From positions 621,501-685,500 of the forward strand of contig CAJHZI010000426.1 in NCBI GenBank assembly GCA_905160935.1: a DNA stretch of 64,000 bases. The letters are read 5' to 3'. Every line of letters starts with the position of its first letter. The stretch's first letter is position 1. The position numbers and the translations under genes are program-made. Origin of the DNA: Enchytraeus crypticus (lineage: Eukaryota; Annelida; Clitellata; Enchytraeida; Enchytraeidae). The notes beneath the pieces were generated by a model that was not told the origin of the DNA, searched no databases, and saw nothing but the letters and a program-made list of their open reading frames with translations. This document shows positions 21,285-33,986 of this stretch, one piece after another.

Positions 21285-21405
21285 AATGTTAACGTCAGTT
21301 TCCTCACTCGAAAGCGATGTCAGTGACGGACGAGCCCAGGGTTTGAACCCCGCACATACTGATCCGCGGTCGAGTATCTTACCGACATCGCCACTGGCTC
21401 CAGCT
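21285..21405 (-). repeat. SINE family S1
   Basis: Minus-strand copy with AACGTCAGTTTCCTCACTCG, GGTTTGAACCCCGC and TATCTTACCGACATCGCCAC. Confidence 0.85.
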
Positions 21406-21546
21406 AAGTGACGAAGTTACACTGGCTCAAGCTAAGTCACTTTAACCCCAGCATTTATAGGCTTTTGATTAACTAGATGGATAGAAAGGTTTAGATAGGT
21501 GTATAGTTTTGCGTTCTTTAGTAGTCTAAGACTTACCTTTTCCCAC

Positions 21547-21785
21547 CATAGACATAATCGATCTATCCTGACCATATCTGATCACCGGACTGGCTTTCGT
21601 TTAGGACCTTACTTCTCAGGACATTTCTTTGCAGATTGGTCTGGGTGAACTGATCTGTAGTGATGTGTGCTGTGGGGACGTCCCTGACATCATCCCTGGA
21701 TGAGGAAACGGACGTTAAACCTTTATTCGTATTATTTTTATTATTATTGTTATTATTATTATTATTATTATTATTACAAGGGTTT
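21547..21785 (+). repeat. Interspersed repeat family S2 with (ATT)n tail
   Basis: The most complete S2 copy: TAGACATAATCGATCTATCC through GGACGTCCCTGACATCATCC, GAGGAAACGGACGTTAAACC and an ATT tail. Confidence 0.85.
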
Positions 21786-21949
21786 GGGATCTGGTAGTTT
21801 ATTAGGGTAGGGGACCCAGGGCACTTAGTCAAAGGCGAGGAGGCAACCTATAAAATAGATTTCACGTGAGTATATGATAGAAACTTTGTGAGCGGCACTT
21901 CGCGGCTATCAACCCTCCTCATACGGTCTGAAAAGCTGACATGAATCGG

Positions 21950-22189
21950 CCAGGAATATTAAGGGGCCATTTTTGGACAGTGGTCCCATTTTAAGCCCAA
22001 GCTTTTTCCGAGACGGAGTTCAATTTTTACACCATTTGAACTCTTGTATAGGCTTCTACACACGCACGCGCGCGCACGTAAAGCCACAAATACAAACAAA
22101 AATGGCATATATACATGTAGACTTCCACAATGAAAACATAGACTTTAAATTTTATCGGCAGGGCGCGAACCCCCTCTGGATCCGAGCCT
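21950..22189 (+). mobile_element. Degenerate copy of the 11009-11820 transposon family
   Basis: The 3' end resembles the two complete copies (ACAATGAAAACATAGACTTT, then ATTTTATCGGCAGGG and CTCTGGATCCGAGCC). The 5' part is diverged and no target duplication is visible. Confidence 0.5.
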
Positions 22190-24400
22190 GATTACAATAG
22201 AATATGAAGTTCTTGATGTCTGAACAAAAGCCGCTTATGATATTAACTCATGAAGAGCGATAAACAAAGATTAACTTCTAAGTACTGGTTAATATTATCA
22301 CAAGTTTACTAAAGCTAGAACTTTACTCATTTTTCACCCAGGGTATAAAATGTATTCAATAAAGTCTACCAATATATTGCTATTAATTTTGCGTTCACCT
22401 TGGTAAATGCTTAATTTGTTGTATATGCAAAAAAATTCTATAAGGTATAACTGATGTGTTTAACATAGCTTTGCATTAGGAATGTGAGAAAGCAATTACA
22501 TGCTGAAATACCAGAACTTTTAAAACTTCTTCTCTTTGCGTCTGTCACGGTCTGTGGCATTTTATGCTCTAATAATTTTAATGATAATCATCTACTTTTA
22601 ATTAAGAGGTTTTTGCTACAAAAACTTAAACGAATGGATAGAGGTCTGGAGAAAGTCTATTCGTATTCGACCCTAGTAAAACTAGGATTTAAGGGAAGAC
22701 GATGATGATTTATTTTTAAAAGGTCAAATAATTATCCTTTGCTTTGCTGCTGATTACCATCTCCAATACCTACTTGATGAACGTAGATTCTTTCGTTTTC
22801 TTTTTAAAAGGGAGTTTAGGACCTGAATAACGCTTGCCGATGAGTCAAGCTTTCAATATGTTCATCTCCAACACTATGTCTATCGCTATGTTTATCTTCT
22901 ACTCTTGTTTTTGTTCTCTGGATGCGAGGTCATAGCTTTCGATATCTCTATGAATCTCGAGAAAATTTTATCCTAAAGTCATTCGGAACTGAACATAAAG
23001 GAAGCCCGAGTTGATTAGAAACCGTCGTTTGCAAATTGCAGCATAGTATTACGTAACATGGTCTCGACTTGATCTATAGACCTGAAAAGTCTTCGCAGCA
23101 ATTAGTAATAATTAATTATACAGATATCATGATATATGTAATATGTATACAATACATTATAAAAAAACAACATTATTGCAAAAGACATTCACTTTATGAA
23201 TATAGTTGTCATCAAATTTATTACAACAACTTCAACAAGTCCATCAAAACCTCCGATGATAGTTAAATTTTTGTTTGTTAGGAACTTTGTGAAACTTTTC
23301 TGCTGTATTGTATAATTTAGATCTTGAGAATCAACTGCAGATAATGAAACGAGCAGAAGTCAGAAACTCATGGATTAAAAAACTCCCGGAGTGATTTAGG
23401 TTAAACTGCCACAAACATTTAGAAATAAAATCTAATTTATTTGAGATATCAGGAAGAAGTGCTTGCTGATCGCTAATTGGTTGAGCTGCTGAGAGCTCGT
23501 CTGTGATTGGTTGAAAGCAGTGGTCTGACTTGTTTACATGTGTGGTCTGATAAGCCGGCTCACTCATTACCTTGGAAATTATTACTTACCGGGTCAACTT
23601 CGTTATTTTTAAGAATAATAAGTAACTTTGAGCAAACAATGAAACTATCACTTGCTTATAATGCGTGTAAAATTGAATGAACAAAGAATTATACTCAATA
23701 ATGTAAGAGGTTGTATTCTAATACAATATGTCTTCTTTTTTTAAGATAAATGCTGAATTTCTTCTTGAATTAGCCTGCAATCTTAAATATTGTTATCAAA
23801 CTGGAACAAATTTCAAGGTCGTGAACATTAAATGATTAGGTGCACAGTTGGTAAATTGTTGCTTATTGTACATGACTATTTTTACAAATAGGCCTAAGCA
23901 AATATAAATAGTGGCGAATAATGAATAACAATATTTATTATATCAGTACGTGAATGAAATATGGATGTGCCGTTTTGAAGTACAATAATAAAGTTATTAA
24001 GCATTTTAGTAGTCTTTAATTAATTGACGAAAGGCCCTATAAGCCATTATAAACATTTTACAAATATATTAATAAAAGAAGAATAACAAAGCTTTAAATA
24101 CTGCACAAATGGCGACACAACTTATATTGTTATACAGTGTAGTTTATTATAGTAGAGTAAATACTCCAGTAAAAAGACAACCGCCTTGTGTAGTAACTAG
24201 GACAAAACGTTTTATCTACTGATAAACTTTATTCGCTACTTTTTATATTTGCATAGGCTACTTGTAAAAATAGTCATATACAATACGCAACAATTTATAT
24301 CAACTCGGCACCTAATTATTGTTCCTAATTAAGTCAAATGCTTTGGATATTATTGTCATTATGGCTTTATGAAAATTTTTGCACGGGTGACCGTAATGAA
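22190..24400. other. AT-rich intergenic stretch, nothing recognised
   Basis: Only short frames without recognisable motifs, for example at 22484-22705. The phrase GTCTATTCGTATTCGACC near 22657 recurs almost exactly at the right end of the window (63981-64000), hinting at another dispersed repeat. Confidence 0.6.
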
Positions 24401-24404
24401 GACA

Positions 24405-24475
24405 TAATAATAATAGTAAAGGTTTAACGTCCGTTTCCTCATACAAGGATGATGTCAGGGACGTCCCCCCATCAT
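24405..24475 (-). repeat. S2 3' tail
   Basis: AATAATAGTAAAGGTTTAAC, then GTCCGTTTCCTCATACAAGG and ATGATGTCAGGGACGTCCC. Head-to-head with the S1 copy that starts at 24481. Confidence 0.85.
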
Positions 24476-24480
24476 CCCAC

Positions 24481-24612
24481 TGGCTGGAGCCAGTGGCGGT
24501 AAGATACTCGACCGCGGATCAGTTGATGCGGGTTCAAATCCTGGGCTCGCCCGTCACTGACATCGCTTTCGAGCGAGGAAACTGACGTTAATCTTAGCTT
24601 TACCAGCTTTTA
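24481..24612 (+). repeat. SINE family S1
   Basis: CTGGCTGGAGCCAGTGGCGG, GGGTTCAAATCCTGGGCTCG and GAGGAAACTGACGTTAATC. About 12 bp of the head is deleted. Confidence 0.85.
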
Positions 24613-25124
24613 TCACATGTCAATAAAAATCGCATCACCCAAACGATCTGAAAAAATCATGTGCTTAAGAGAAAATGCTAAATGCATATAACATTAGGCT
24701 TATAACATAACGCTGTATACATAATGCTATATTCATAATACTAAATACATTATGCTTAATGCTGTAAGAACTGATTGATATCTTTAACTGCAGCCAGTGC
24801 CAATGTCTATCCAGACTCATATTTGTCAGATGGCAGGTCCATAAGATGGTTTTTATCGCAATCCGATATTTAGTAATGAAGATAGAACACTCAGCACACT
24901 ATTGTTCATCTCAAAACTTCGAGCGTCTACTCACTGAGTCTTTTAATGGCAATGAATAATTAAAGGGGTTTGAGATGATTTTCACTTTCGTTTTAGTAAC
25001 TTCGCTATATTCGACCCATACACACACGAGCAGTTACATAATTTTTATATACGTTATATTTTAAGAAACTGGAGTGAAAAACCAGCTTTAAGTAAATATC
25101 GACCTCACAATTCATCTGACAATT

Positions 25125-25245
25125 AGAGTGTCACAGTAATCAATAACAATATCAAGCACTATTGAGACAAAATCAAGTCGGCGAGCAAAAGGAAAGTCCA
25201 AAAACGGTGCAAATTCCAAAATCAGTCCAAAGATTAGTATGGTAA
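25125..25245 (-). repeat. Interspersed repeat family S7
   Basis: AAAAACGGTGCAAATTCCAA with flanks matching, inverted, 30870-31000 (TTTGGAATTTGCACCGTTTT) and 36360-36465. Core on the other strand: GGTTTGGATTTGTCT...TTGTCATTGATGA...GTAGCACTTTAATT. Confidence 0.7.
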
Positions 25246-26461
25246 AGTGATACTATATAATAAACCTGTTGAAGACTCCACAAGTTTCTGGATATATGCT
25301 AAATGAGAAGATATTGGTAGCTTAATTGTCCTATTCACTAGCAGTCTAGTTCTACAATGTGCAGTATTAAAATTAGCGACTTTGTTCAGAGTTCAAGTGT
25401 AACAAGATAAAGATAGGCCAATGAGAGTCGATTTATTGCACAATTAACACAAGTCCTCATTACTGTTTCAGATCTATGACTTGTAATTAGACTACGCAAC
25501 AGCCGCTCCTGTTCAGTTCTTGCGCCCTAGCGACAATACGACTCTTTTAAGTAATTAACAAATAATCAATAGTCCACTTCAAGATAGTGTAGCATATACG
25601 CAGACTATTTTCTAAAAACTAATTGTTAGCCTAGCTTAGCGTATGGGGAATTTTATAAGACATCGATACAATTTGCCGATTAATAGTTATGGAAAAGGTC
25701 CTTATTGTCTAGATTAGTTAATATTTGCATTTTGGATTTTATGAACCTTCTTCGACCCTCAACTTCAAGTCGACTCGCTTACTGATAGGCTTGTTAAGTT
25801 CTTGGGTGGTATGTGAGTGTGTCGAGCGTTGCGCTCTGCTATAGGCTGCTATTATCAGCTCGCATGAAATTTCTCGCAGTGTTTACAACAGACGATCATT
25901 TTTGCTTTACTATAGTTTCGCGTACTTGGACAAAATTAGTAAAATTAATTAATTACCCTATTTAAGTTAAGATAATTAATCAATATATAAGAAACAAAAA
26001 TTATAATGATATTCTTTGTCAAGTTTGATGAATCGATTTTCAACTAGTTTACAATTAATAGCAGCAAATAAAATAGCGTGTTTCAAAATTTTCTTATATA
26101 TTTCAAAACTGAAACAAATAAATAACCACGTAAGACCATAGTTTAACTTAATTATACTGATTAAAGAAGTCTTGAAGACTTGTAACTGCAATCTCAACAA
26201 TGATCTGATTCTTATAATTGGCCCTCTTCTAATCTTATGATGATTGTGATAGAGGTACGTCAACATACAATATTTTTAGTATTATTTTCACAGTACCTAA
26301 TATATTTAGTATATATTACATTCACATTTATGTTGATTTGTTAGTAAGCAAATCGTATAGTCTAATAATTTCTGATCATTTGATTTTATTAATAAATTTT
26401 AGAGTCTATCCTAATAGTTGAAAATAGATCTCTTCCAGCCTTAGATTTAAATCATCTGCCT
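25246..26461. other. AT-rich intergenic stretch, nothing recognised
   Basis: No coding motif, repeat array or RNA gene seen. A 96-aa minus-strand frame (25976-26266) is low-complexity, AT-driven sequence. Confidence 0.5.
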
Positions 26462-26632
26462 GACTGTTTATTGATCACTGGACTGGCACCGTTTAGGATC
26501 TCTTTTGTTTCTCTTCAGCTCATGTTTTCAGGTCGTTTACTGGGCTCGATTTGTAGCAACATGTGACGGGGGACGTCCCTAACATCATCCTTGTAAGAGG
26601 AAATTAATGTTAAAACTTTATTATTACATAAC
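26462..26632 (+). repeat. Diverged S2 copy
   Basis: ATTGATCACTGGACTGGCAC, GGGGGACGTCCCTAACATCA, then TTAATGTTAAAACTTTATTATT. Confidence 0.75.
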
Positions 26633-26885
26633 GGCACATTGGGTCAGTAAGCACAGATGCTTGTTTAAGACCCATTTCCTCCTTACTCTCCATGGTTATT
26701 AGTAATCATTGTCTTTTCATGGCGCATCATTTGCAGCCGGCGGGGATTTAAGACTAACCTTCCATAACGCTGGAATTTTTTCCTTCAAAGCTGTCAACAC
26801 TCGGTCTTGCAAGGTGAACAAAGTACTAAACGAAGCTGATGAAGCTTAACTTCGATTATTGACGCGCAACTAAACCGAATGCGCT
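26633..26885 (+). repeat. Interspersed repeat family S4
   Basis: AACGGCACATTGGGTCAGTA through TTGACGCGCAACTAAAC, collinear with 3462-3720. Directly abuts the S2 tail. Confidence 0.85.
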
Positions 26886-26904
26886 AGATCCCGCCGTCAT
26901 TATT

Positions 26905-27061
26905 ATTTCTAGTATTATTTCTATCATCACCATCATCTTCATCGTCATCATCTTCATCATCGTCATCATCATCAAGCCTTACTAATAAATCAAACATAAC
27001 CGCAGAATACACTGATTATATAAACCGATACATGCATACACACACAGAAACATACTCAGAC

Positions 27062-27105
<44 letters not shown>
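26905..27105. repeat. (ATC)n and (TA)n microsatellites
   Basis: ATC/TTC triplets to about 26975 and TA dinucleotides at 27062-27105. Confidence 0.9.
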
Positions 27106-27171
27106 CTATTTTTTCCGAATAAACTTCAATTTTTAATGTGAACAATGACGCTGCAGCATTTAACAGAGCCG

Positions 27172-27314
27172 ATAGAGGCTTATCCGGTGGTGTATGAGGC
27201 GATAAGTCAGTCGCTAACTTTAGCGTCAGTCGCTAAATTTAGCGAGTCAACAAGTGTTCATAAAATCCGAAAGTCACTATCCCTTCGATAAAACCTGCGA
27301 TAGCTAACTATCGG
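27172..27314. repeat. Possible palindromic MITE remnant
   Basis: Outer inverted repeat CCGATAG (27172) / CTATCGG (27314) encloses three small perfect hairpins: CGCTAACTTTAGCG (27212-27225), CGCTAAATTTAGCG (27231-27244) and CGATAGCTAACTATCG. No second copy seen. Confidence 0.35.
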
Positions 27315-27334
27315 AGTGTCATAAAATTGGCCAT

Positions 27335-27535
27335 TAGTCTAGCCTAGACTAGCCCAACTTAGCCTAGCTTAGCCCAACCAAGCCTAGCCTAGCCAAACCT
27401 TGCCTAGACTAGCCCAACCTAGCCTAGACTAGCCCAACTTAGCCCAGCCTAGCCTAGTCTAGTCTAGTCTAGCTTAGTCTAGTCTAGCCTAGCCCAACCT
27501 ATCCTAGCCTAGCCCAACCTAGCCTAGACTATTGC
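27335..27535. repeat. 10-11-bp array (AGCCTAGACT/AGCCCAACCT)
   Basis: Degenerate tandem units around TAGCCTAGACTAGCCCAACC. Confidence 0.9.
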
Positions 27536-28194
27536 CTATAGTCTTTTATCTTTATAATGATAAGTGGACCAACTGAAACAAAGTTCAATGGACTATGGTT
27601 TATTTTATGGAAAATTTACAGAAATCTAATCAAAGCAGCCATATATTTCTATACCAGGCCTGGAGAGACCACAGTAAATAAGATTTGTACTCTAATCATC
27701 TAAACTTATGTTTATTGCGCAGTTGCATGTTTATCAATCCGCTCATAAAGTGTTTATAGAATGGTACAAAGTTTTGTTAAATCCTGTTCATAATGTCTTC
27801 ATTGGATCACAGATTACATGTGCACACGCAAGGCATTGATTGATTCATAATGCTGCATGTTCGTTCAGTCTATTAAATATATTTTATATTCACTAAACTT
27901 TCTATACACTATGATGTATATAACGAACTTCCTGCTAGTTCATACACAATGTTAAAGAGCTTTGTCACATCATCACTATACAACTCTTGTAGACTATCAC
28001 ATATGCAGCTGAATTAGGCCTTCACCTGTCTACACACAATGAGGATTAAGTACCTGAGGAACTGACTACTTGATAAATTGTTTCATTGAATTTTAATTGA
28101 ATATATGCATGACATTGTATAACTAAAGCCGCTGTAGTTTACGTTTTTATCAGTTGGCAATGAAAGTTATGAGAGTTAAATAGAGACATGACTC

Positions 28195-28785
28195 TTCTGT
28201 TCCACAATACATCATACTAGCTCCATAATATATCATACTGGCTCCACAATACATCATACTGGCTCCACAATACATCATACTAGCTCAACAATACATCATA
28301 CTAGCTCCAGAATACATCATACTGGCTCAACAATACATCATACTGGCTCTACAATACATCACACTAGCTCAACAATACATCATGCTAGCTCTACAATACA
28401 TCACACTAGCTCAACAATACATCATACTGGCTCCATAATACATCATACTGGCTCAATAATACATCATACTAGCTCCAGAATACATCATACTGGCTCAGCA
28501 ATACATCGTACTGGCTCAATAATATATTATGCTAGCTCCATAATACATCATCTAGCTCAACAATACATCATACTAGCTCCAGAATACATCATACTAGCTC
28601 AACATTACATAATACTGGCTCAGCAATATATCATGCTAGCTCCATAATACATCATCTAGCTCAATAATACATCATGCTAGCTCCACAATACATCATCTAG
28701 CTCAATAATATATCATGCTAGCTCCATAATACATCATCTAGCTCAATAATACATCATGCTAGCTCCACAATACATCAGCTCTCGT
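28195..28785. repeat. About 21-bp minisatellite, about 27 copies
   Basis: Units like AATACATCATACTGGCTCCA with TCCAC/TCAAC/TCCAG and ACTGG/ACTAG variants. Some 19-bp units (CATCATCTAGCTC) late in the array. 27536-28194 holds nothing recognised. Confidence 0.93.
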
Positions 28786-29119
28786 TAAGATAATCGTGAC
28801 ACAGCATGCAACTGGGTCGATTCAGAAACTATAATTACGCTGGTGTTACATTTATACAATCTAACCGTAAACAAAGTTTAATGTGGTCGAGAAAACTGTT
28901 CTGTTCGCGTTCTATAGTATTGTTAGCCCTATACAGCAGAGCACAATACGTGCAGTATTGTATGCAACACCGGCTATTAGTAGACTCTTAGTAAAACTTC
29001 TGTCATTATATAGTGCTCGCTTTCTTAAATTTCTAATGTTTGAAATTGCACTATAAATACTGCTTCGAGTGATAAAGCCATTGTGCTTCTAGTGATAAAG
29101 TGCTTGTATGTGCTTGAGA

Positions 29120-29126
<7 letters not shown>

Positions 29127-29214
<88 letters not shown>
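29127..29214. repeat. (TA)n(GA)n compound microsatellite
   Basis: TA dinucleotides followed by GA dinucleotides. 28786-29126 shows no gene. Confidence 0.96.
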
Positions 29215-29218
<4 letters not shown>

Positions 29219-29692
29219 CATTCTATACAACGCACGGTTTAACATTGTCTCGTAGTCCTATATCACAGCTAAATGCCACAATACAACCACGTCGTATTCT
29301 AACAATACAACCAAGCAACTTTTGTTGCGCACCACAATAGGTTTACAGGGCCCGCGAACAGTAGTCCATAGGGGCCCGCGAGTTGCGAGGCTAGAGATGA
29401 CATTTCGAGGTCAAACTGACGTCTCTTGCACGCGCTTGAAGTTTAATGTGAAACTACTCAACAATAGATGTGAAACTTTCATGTAATCACCCTCTTATTT
29501 ATCTCTAGTGTGCTCTTCTCAGAGTGAGATAGTTGATAGTTTAGTTCAACACACTGGCTGGACTGGCAATATTATTTCTATAGGATCACTTATTCGTCAA
29601 TGGTGGGGGTGGGGGGGGAGGGGTTATGAGGTAGTCATAAGGTTTTGAAGTGCCTTTGATCAGTTTGAGTGGTCATGTCGTGAAATATGATA

Positions 29693-29878
29693 AGATACAA
29701 TATAAATACATTGCAATACGAATAGGAAACATTACAATACGAATACAATATATTACAAAACGAATTGAATGTATTACAATACAAATAGAATGCATTAAAA
29801 ACAAATAGAATTCATTACAATACAAATAGAATACATTAAAAAAAACAAATAGAATGCATTACAATACAAATATAATAC

Positions 29879-29940
<62 letters not shown>
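29693..29940. repeat. About 19-bp array followed by (CT)n
   Basis: ATTACAATACAAATAGAAT-type units, about 10 copies, then CT dinucleotides to 29940. Confidence 0.9.
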
Positions 29941-29943
<3 letters not shown>

Positions 29944-29954
29944 CTCTCGGTTGT

Positions 29955-30185
29955 TTCTCCTCAAGGTTATTATTAGTCGGTGTCTTTTATAGCGCATCAT
30001 TTGCATTCGGCACGGATGCAATAGGCACGGATTTAAGAATAACCTTCCATCATGGCAACATACCGGGGTATTGTGCATTCCAAGCCGTTACATTCGGTCT
30101 TCCACGGTGATCATCCATCCGAATACTAACCCAGATTGACGTTGCTTTACTTCGTTTACAGACGCGCACACTATACCATGTGCTC
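29955..30185 (+). repeat. Partial S4 copy
   Basis: TCAAGGTTATTATTAGTCGG, GCGCATCATTTGCATTCGGC, TTAAGAATAACCTTCCATCA and ACTTCGTTTACAGACGCGCA. Diverged, with a small insertion. Confidence 0.7.
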
Positions 30186-30221
30186 TAATTCAAGACAGAA
30201 CATCGAGGACTACTGATTATT

Positions 30222-30360
30222 TCTCTCTCTCTCTCTCTCTCTCTCCTAGTGCAGTGCCTACTGGCAGGTCCATGGTATATAGTGCCTTCACTCTGTCTTC
30301 CGCTTTCCTTTTCATTTCCACATATGAGTGGGTCTTTAAATCATCTAATATACCTAAGCT
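30222..30360 (+). repeat. (CT)n plus S3 copy
   Basis: CT tract to 30246, then CTAGTGCAGTGCCTACTGGC and TGAGTGGGTCTTTAAATCAT. Confidence 0.85.
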
Positions 30361-30869
30361 CGGCCTGCCTCTGCCTATTTTTCCTTCCATTCTCTAGAGA
30401 AACCGGATTCTATGCTGAACAGTAGCCAGTAGTTTCCTGACAGAAAGGATTTGAGATAAAGAGTGGAAGATAAAGAGTGGGGGAGTTATAATGGTTAAAA
30501 ACATGAAGCACTCTGAATGCACGGCTGATAGTGGAGCGTGGTAGTCAACCCCCTGTCTCAGTCATCCTCTGACATGCACAGCGTCTTCATCTGAGCTTAA
30601 ATCACGTTAGTAAGATATTTACTCAATACAATTGAATTCGAAATCATAAACATAAACAGAAATGAAAAAAGAAAAAAGAAATAACGGTGAGCAACCTACA
30701 TTTCAGAGATCACATAAACATAAGCATAAAGAAGACTAAACAACTCCTCAAAAGACTAGGATTTATACTGGATCTGAGCCGATGAATACTAGATTTTCAG
30801 TGCTTTCGCTTGTATATGTATTCTAACGGTGTTTCGTTTTATTTAAATATTGCATTTAGATTGCATTTC

Positions 30870-31000
30870 TGGACAGATTTTCTGGATTTTGGAATTTGCA
30901 CCGTTTTGGGACCTTCTTTTGCTCACCGGTTTGGATTTGTCTAAATATGGCCCAATTTTGTCATTGATGACCGTAGCACTTTAATTGTTATGTTATGGTA
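30870..31000 (+). repeat. Interspersed repeat family S7
   Basis: TTTGGAATTTGCACCGTTTT, CACCGGTTTGGATTTGTC and TTGTCATTGATGACCGTAGC. See 25125-25245. Confidence 0.7.
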
Positions 31001-32639
31001 TGAAATGTTGCAAAGTGTAGTTACTTGTTCAGTACCACATACACAAGATTAAAAGGGACGGGTTTTTCTGTTAATTTCAGTCTTGATGGAAGTAAAGAGC
31101 ACTCTGAGACTAGAGAACTCAGTTCTAATCATGTCATGGTAACACTGGTGTATGAGAACAGGTAACTCAGTTTTAATCAAGCCATGGTAACGCTGGTGTA
31201 TGAGAACAGAGAACTCAGTTATAATCACGTCATGGTAACACTGGCTTACGAATGTCTATGCACATTTTAATAAAAGTATAACCATTTGTTTTCAAACTTA
31301 ATACCAACAAGAATTAGGAATTTTGTAACAGGATTTTTCTGAGGTTATACATTCTCTCGTTTTATAAAAACTTTTTATTCCATTTATTCCAATTTTTATT
31401 TGCTTTTATTATAACTATTATAAATTTATATATTTATTATTGATTCTATTATTAGCATTTAGATTATTATTTAATCTTCTAAACTTATATTATTAAAAAA
31501 ATGCTGTCAAAACGTTGAACCGCTGGAATATTGTAGCAAAAGGATGAGTATAGCTCTGTTAAGAGCTAAGGCCTATAGACCAGCCTTAGGCCTGCTATCC
31601 TGTAGGCCTGCCAGCCTATAGGCCTGACAGCCCACAGCGGCCCGCAGTCTAAACTTTCTGGACTGAGCGACCCAGCAAAGCTTCGTGGCTCGTGTTGTTA
31701 ATATGTTGTTATAACTCACCGCTAACATGTGTCGATATCGGCGCCAGTCTCTACTTGATATGTAATATGACTGAACTAGGACATTATGTAGAGTCTATCC
31801 TAGTTAAGATTTAATACAGTAAATTGTGTATAATTTGAGATAGAATTCGTTATAATCTTGTAGCCTAGTAGACACTCCTACTAGAACAATAGTTAATTCT
31901 TGCAGCCTCTGTATACCTGTATGTGCCTTTCTGACTCTGTAAGATTCTGCGTTGTGTCAGATATCATTGTAATAAACAAATAATTATCTTTATAATTCAA
32001 TAGAAATTCGACGGAATGGATAAAATAGATTTAGAGGTTCATAATTAGAAATGGATTTATTGAACTACCGTTCACCAAGCTGTCAGTCAGTCAGTCAGTC
32101 AGTCTGACAATGAGTAAGACAGTCAGACAGTATGTCAGTATGTCGGTCTATCAGTTTGTCAGTCAGTCTATCTGTCAGTCCACTGTCTGTCTGTCTGTAT
32201 GTCAGGGTTATTGTCAGATTTGGTCTGTTAATCGGATTAATGGTTCGAAATCAATCAATACATTGATGGGTAGATTGATCTCTCACTCGATTATCACTTA
32301 ATCAATCAATCAATCTATCAGTCAACGGAAGATCGGTCAGTCAGACAGTCTATCATTAAAGCAATCAATCAGACAATCAATCAATCAGTTAATGAGGATT
32401 TAGAATCAGTTAATAGCGATAGATTTGCAGTGCTAAAATAAATATACTAATTACGCGATATTAAATTAGAATAAAACAGCTATTATAATGAAAAGTGAAA
32501 AGTGTAGGATATTACGATTTTATTGTCAGTTCGGAGGACGTATCATGATTTTATCTAGCACTACTTTGAAGTAAGTTGAGGTGTTTAATGATTTAAGCAG
32601 CTGTGGGTTGAGCACTACACCTGAAGTCAGCTTCACTGG
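31001..32639. other. Intergenic stretch with short repeats, no gene
   Basis: 31085-31240 has a roughly 50-bp unit (GAGAACTCAGTT...CATGGTAACACTGGTGTATG) three times. 32080-32395 is CAGT/AATC-type repeat. The promoter and 5' UTR of the GRAM gene may lie in or just after this region. I see no TATA-type signal that I would call. Confidence 0.5.
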
Positions 32640-32770
32640 TAAAAAAGCTAAGGCTAAGATTTACGTCAGTTTCCTCACTCGAAAGCGATGTCAGTGACGG
32701 GCGAGCCCAGGATTTGAACCCCGCACAAACTGACCCGCGGGCGAGTATCTTACCGACGTCGCCACTGGTA
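32640..32770 (-). repeat. SINE family S1
   Basis: TTACGTCAGTTTCCTCACTC, GGATTTGAACCCCGC and GAGTATCTTACCGACGTCGC. Confidence 0.85.
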
Positions 32771-33261
32771 TAGTGTTACCATTATTTAAGAAATTTAGAT
32801 GAATAAGTTATACGTTCTGTGCAGCCTAACTATTATATATAACATATTATGTAACTAAACGAAAAGATCTGTAGTTGTTCTAAGCTAAATAGAGACGAAA
32901 GCTTAGTTTAAAAATGATTTTACATTGTAATTTGTGAAAATAGAACTATAGCAGATTGTAACTAGATTAGAACTGAAGACATTCTATTTATATAAATGTT
33001 TTAGTATAAAAACAGGTGTTTATTTCAAATGTTGTGATTAAATGGAATAAATGTGATTGTGATTAAATGGAATATTCAAGCATTTTGCTAATGTGTTAAC
33101 ATTAATTATATTCTAGAAGTATAACGGTGCAATTTCCTGGCTAATCTTAAAGTAGCTAATTCGAATTTTTTACATATCTATAATTAATCTATAAAATAAA
33201 ACATATATGAATTTACATGGTTAACATTATATGCTGATGAAAATGATGAAATAAAGGTGTT

Positions 33262-33986
33262 ATGACGTCTTTAGGATTAACTCTAATGTCTCCACCTGTC
33301 GTTATATCAGAGGTGACAACTAGCGGAGAAAAGAAATCTTTTGCTGCAACAACTGGTCCAGCTATTGCTAAATCTGCAGCAGCTGCTGGCTCTGCTTGTT
33401 ATAGTTCTGCTGTAACTTCTTCGAATAATATTGTATCTGCAATGGAGGGGAAACCATCTAAAGCCTCTGTTTATACTGAAAACTCTGCTACCAATTGTGA
33501 TAAATCTTCTGATATAAGTAATTCTGCAATACCCAATGGGGTTTATAGAAGAACTGCTAATACGTATCAAACAGCTGCTGCTGCAGCAGACGAGACAGTG
33601 AAGAACTCAGCAGCTGCTACTAACTCAGCTGCTACTGCTGTTCATAACGGATTCTTATATTCCACCATTTCTACTAATGGCATTCCACCGAATTCTGATA
33701 CTAGCTTCAAAATAACAACTGCCGATACATCGTTAGACAATACTACCAACTCAACCACTTCACCCAGTGTCACTCGAAGGGCCTTTGCAACTGATGATGA
33801 TGATGTGGAGTTTAAGGACCTGAGACGACACAACAACGGCTACAGCAGGATTCGACCCTGTAGTCTTCAGGACGAGAGGATAATGGAGAGAGTCAGAGTG
33901 GACAGACTGGCTCACATTGATGAGAGCTCCACGGAGACGATCTCCAATGCTCAGTCTCTCACTGTGCCGCCTAGGAGAACCAAGAG
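33262..33986 (+). CDS. GRAMD2-like exon 1 (disordered N-terminus)
   Basis: MTSLGLTLMSPPVVISEV on to TVPPRRTK plus two bases. Donor GTCAGT. Ala/Ser/Thr/Asn-rich, then FATDDDDVEFKDLRRHNNG. Its first half uses AT-rich codons and its last 200 bases are GC-richer. Confidence 0.8.

Noticed and set aside
22484-22705. 73-aa frame that looks partly like a small protein
   Set aside because: No recognisable domain, AT-driven composition and no splice context. Part of its sequence recurs at the window's right end, so it is more likely repeat-derived.
25976-26266. 96-aa minus-strand frame
   Set aside because: AT-rich with no motif or neighbour support.
28806-28991. 61-aa plus-strand frame
   Set aside because: No motif. 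It follows a minisatellite and no splice-compatible extension was found.
33307-33836. Antisense frames opposite GRAM exon 1
   Set aside because: Shadows of the coding exon. The same goes for antisense frames at 44817-45101 and 51593-51796.
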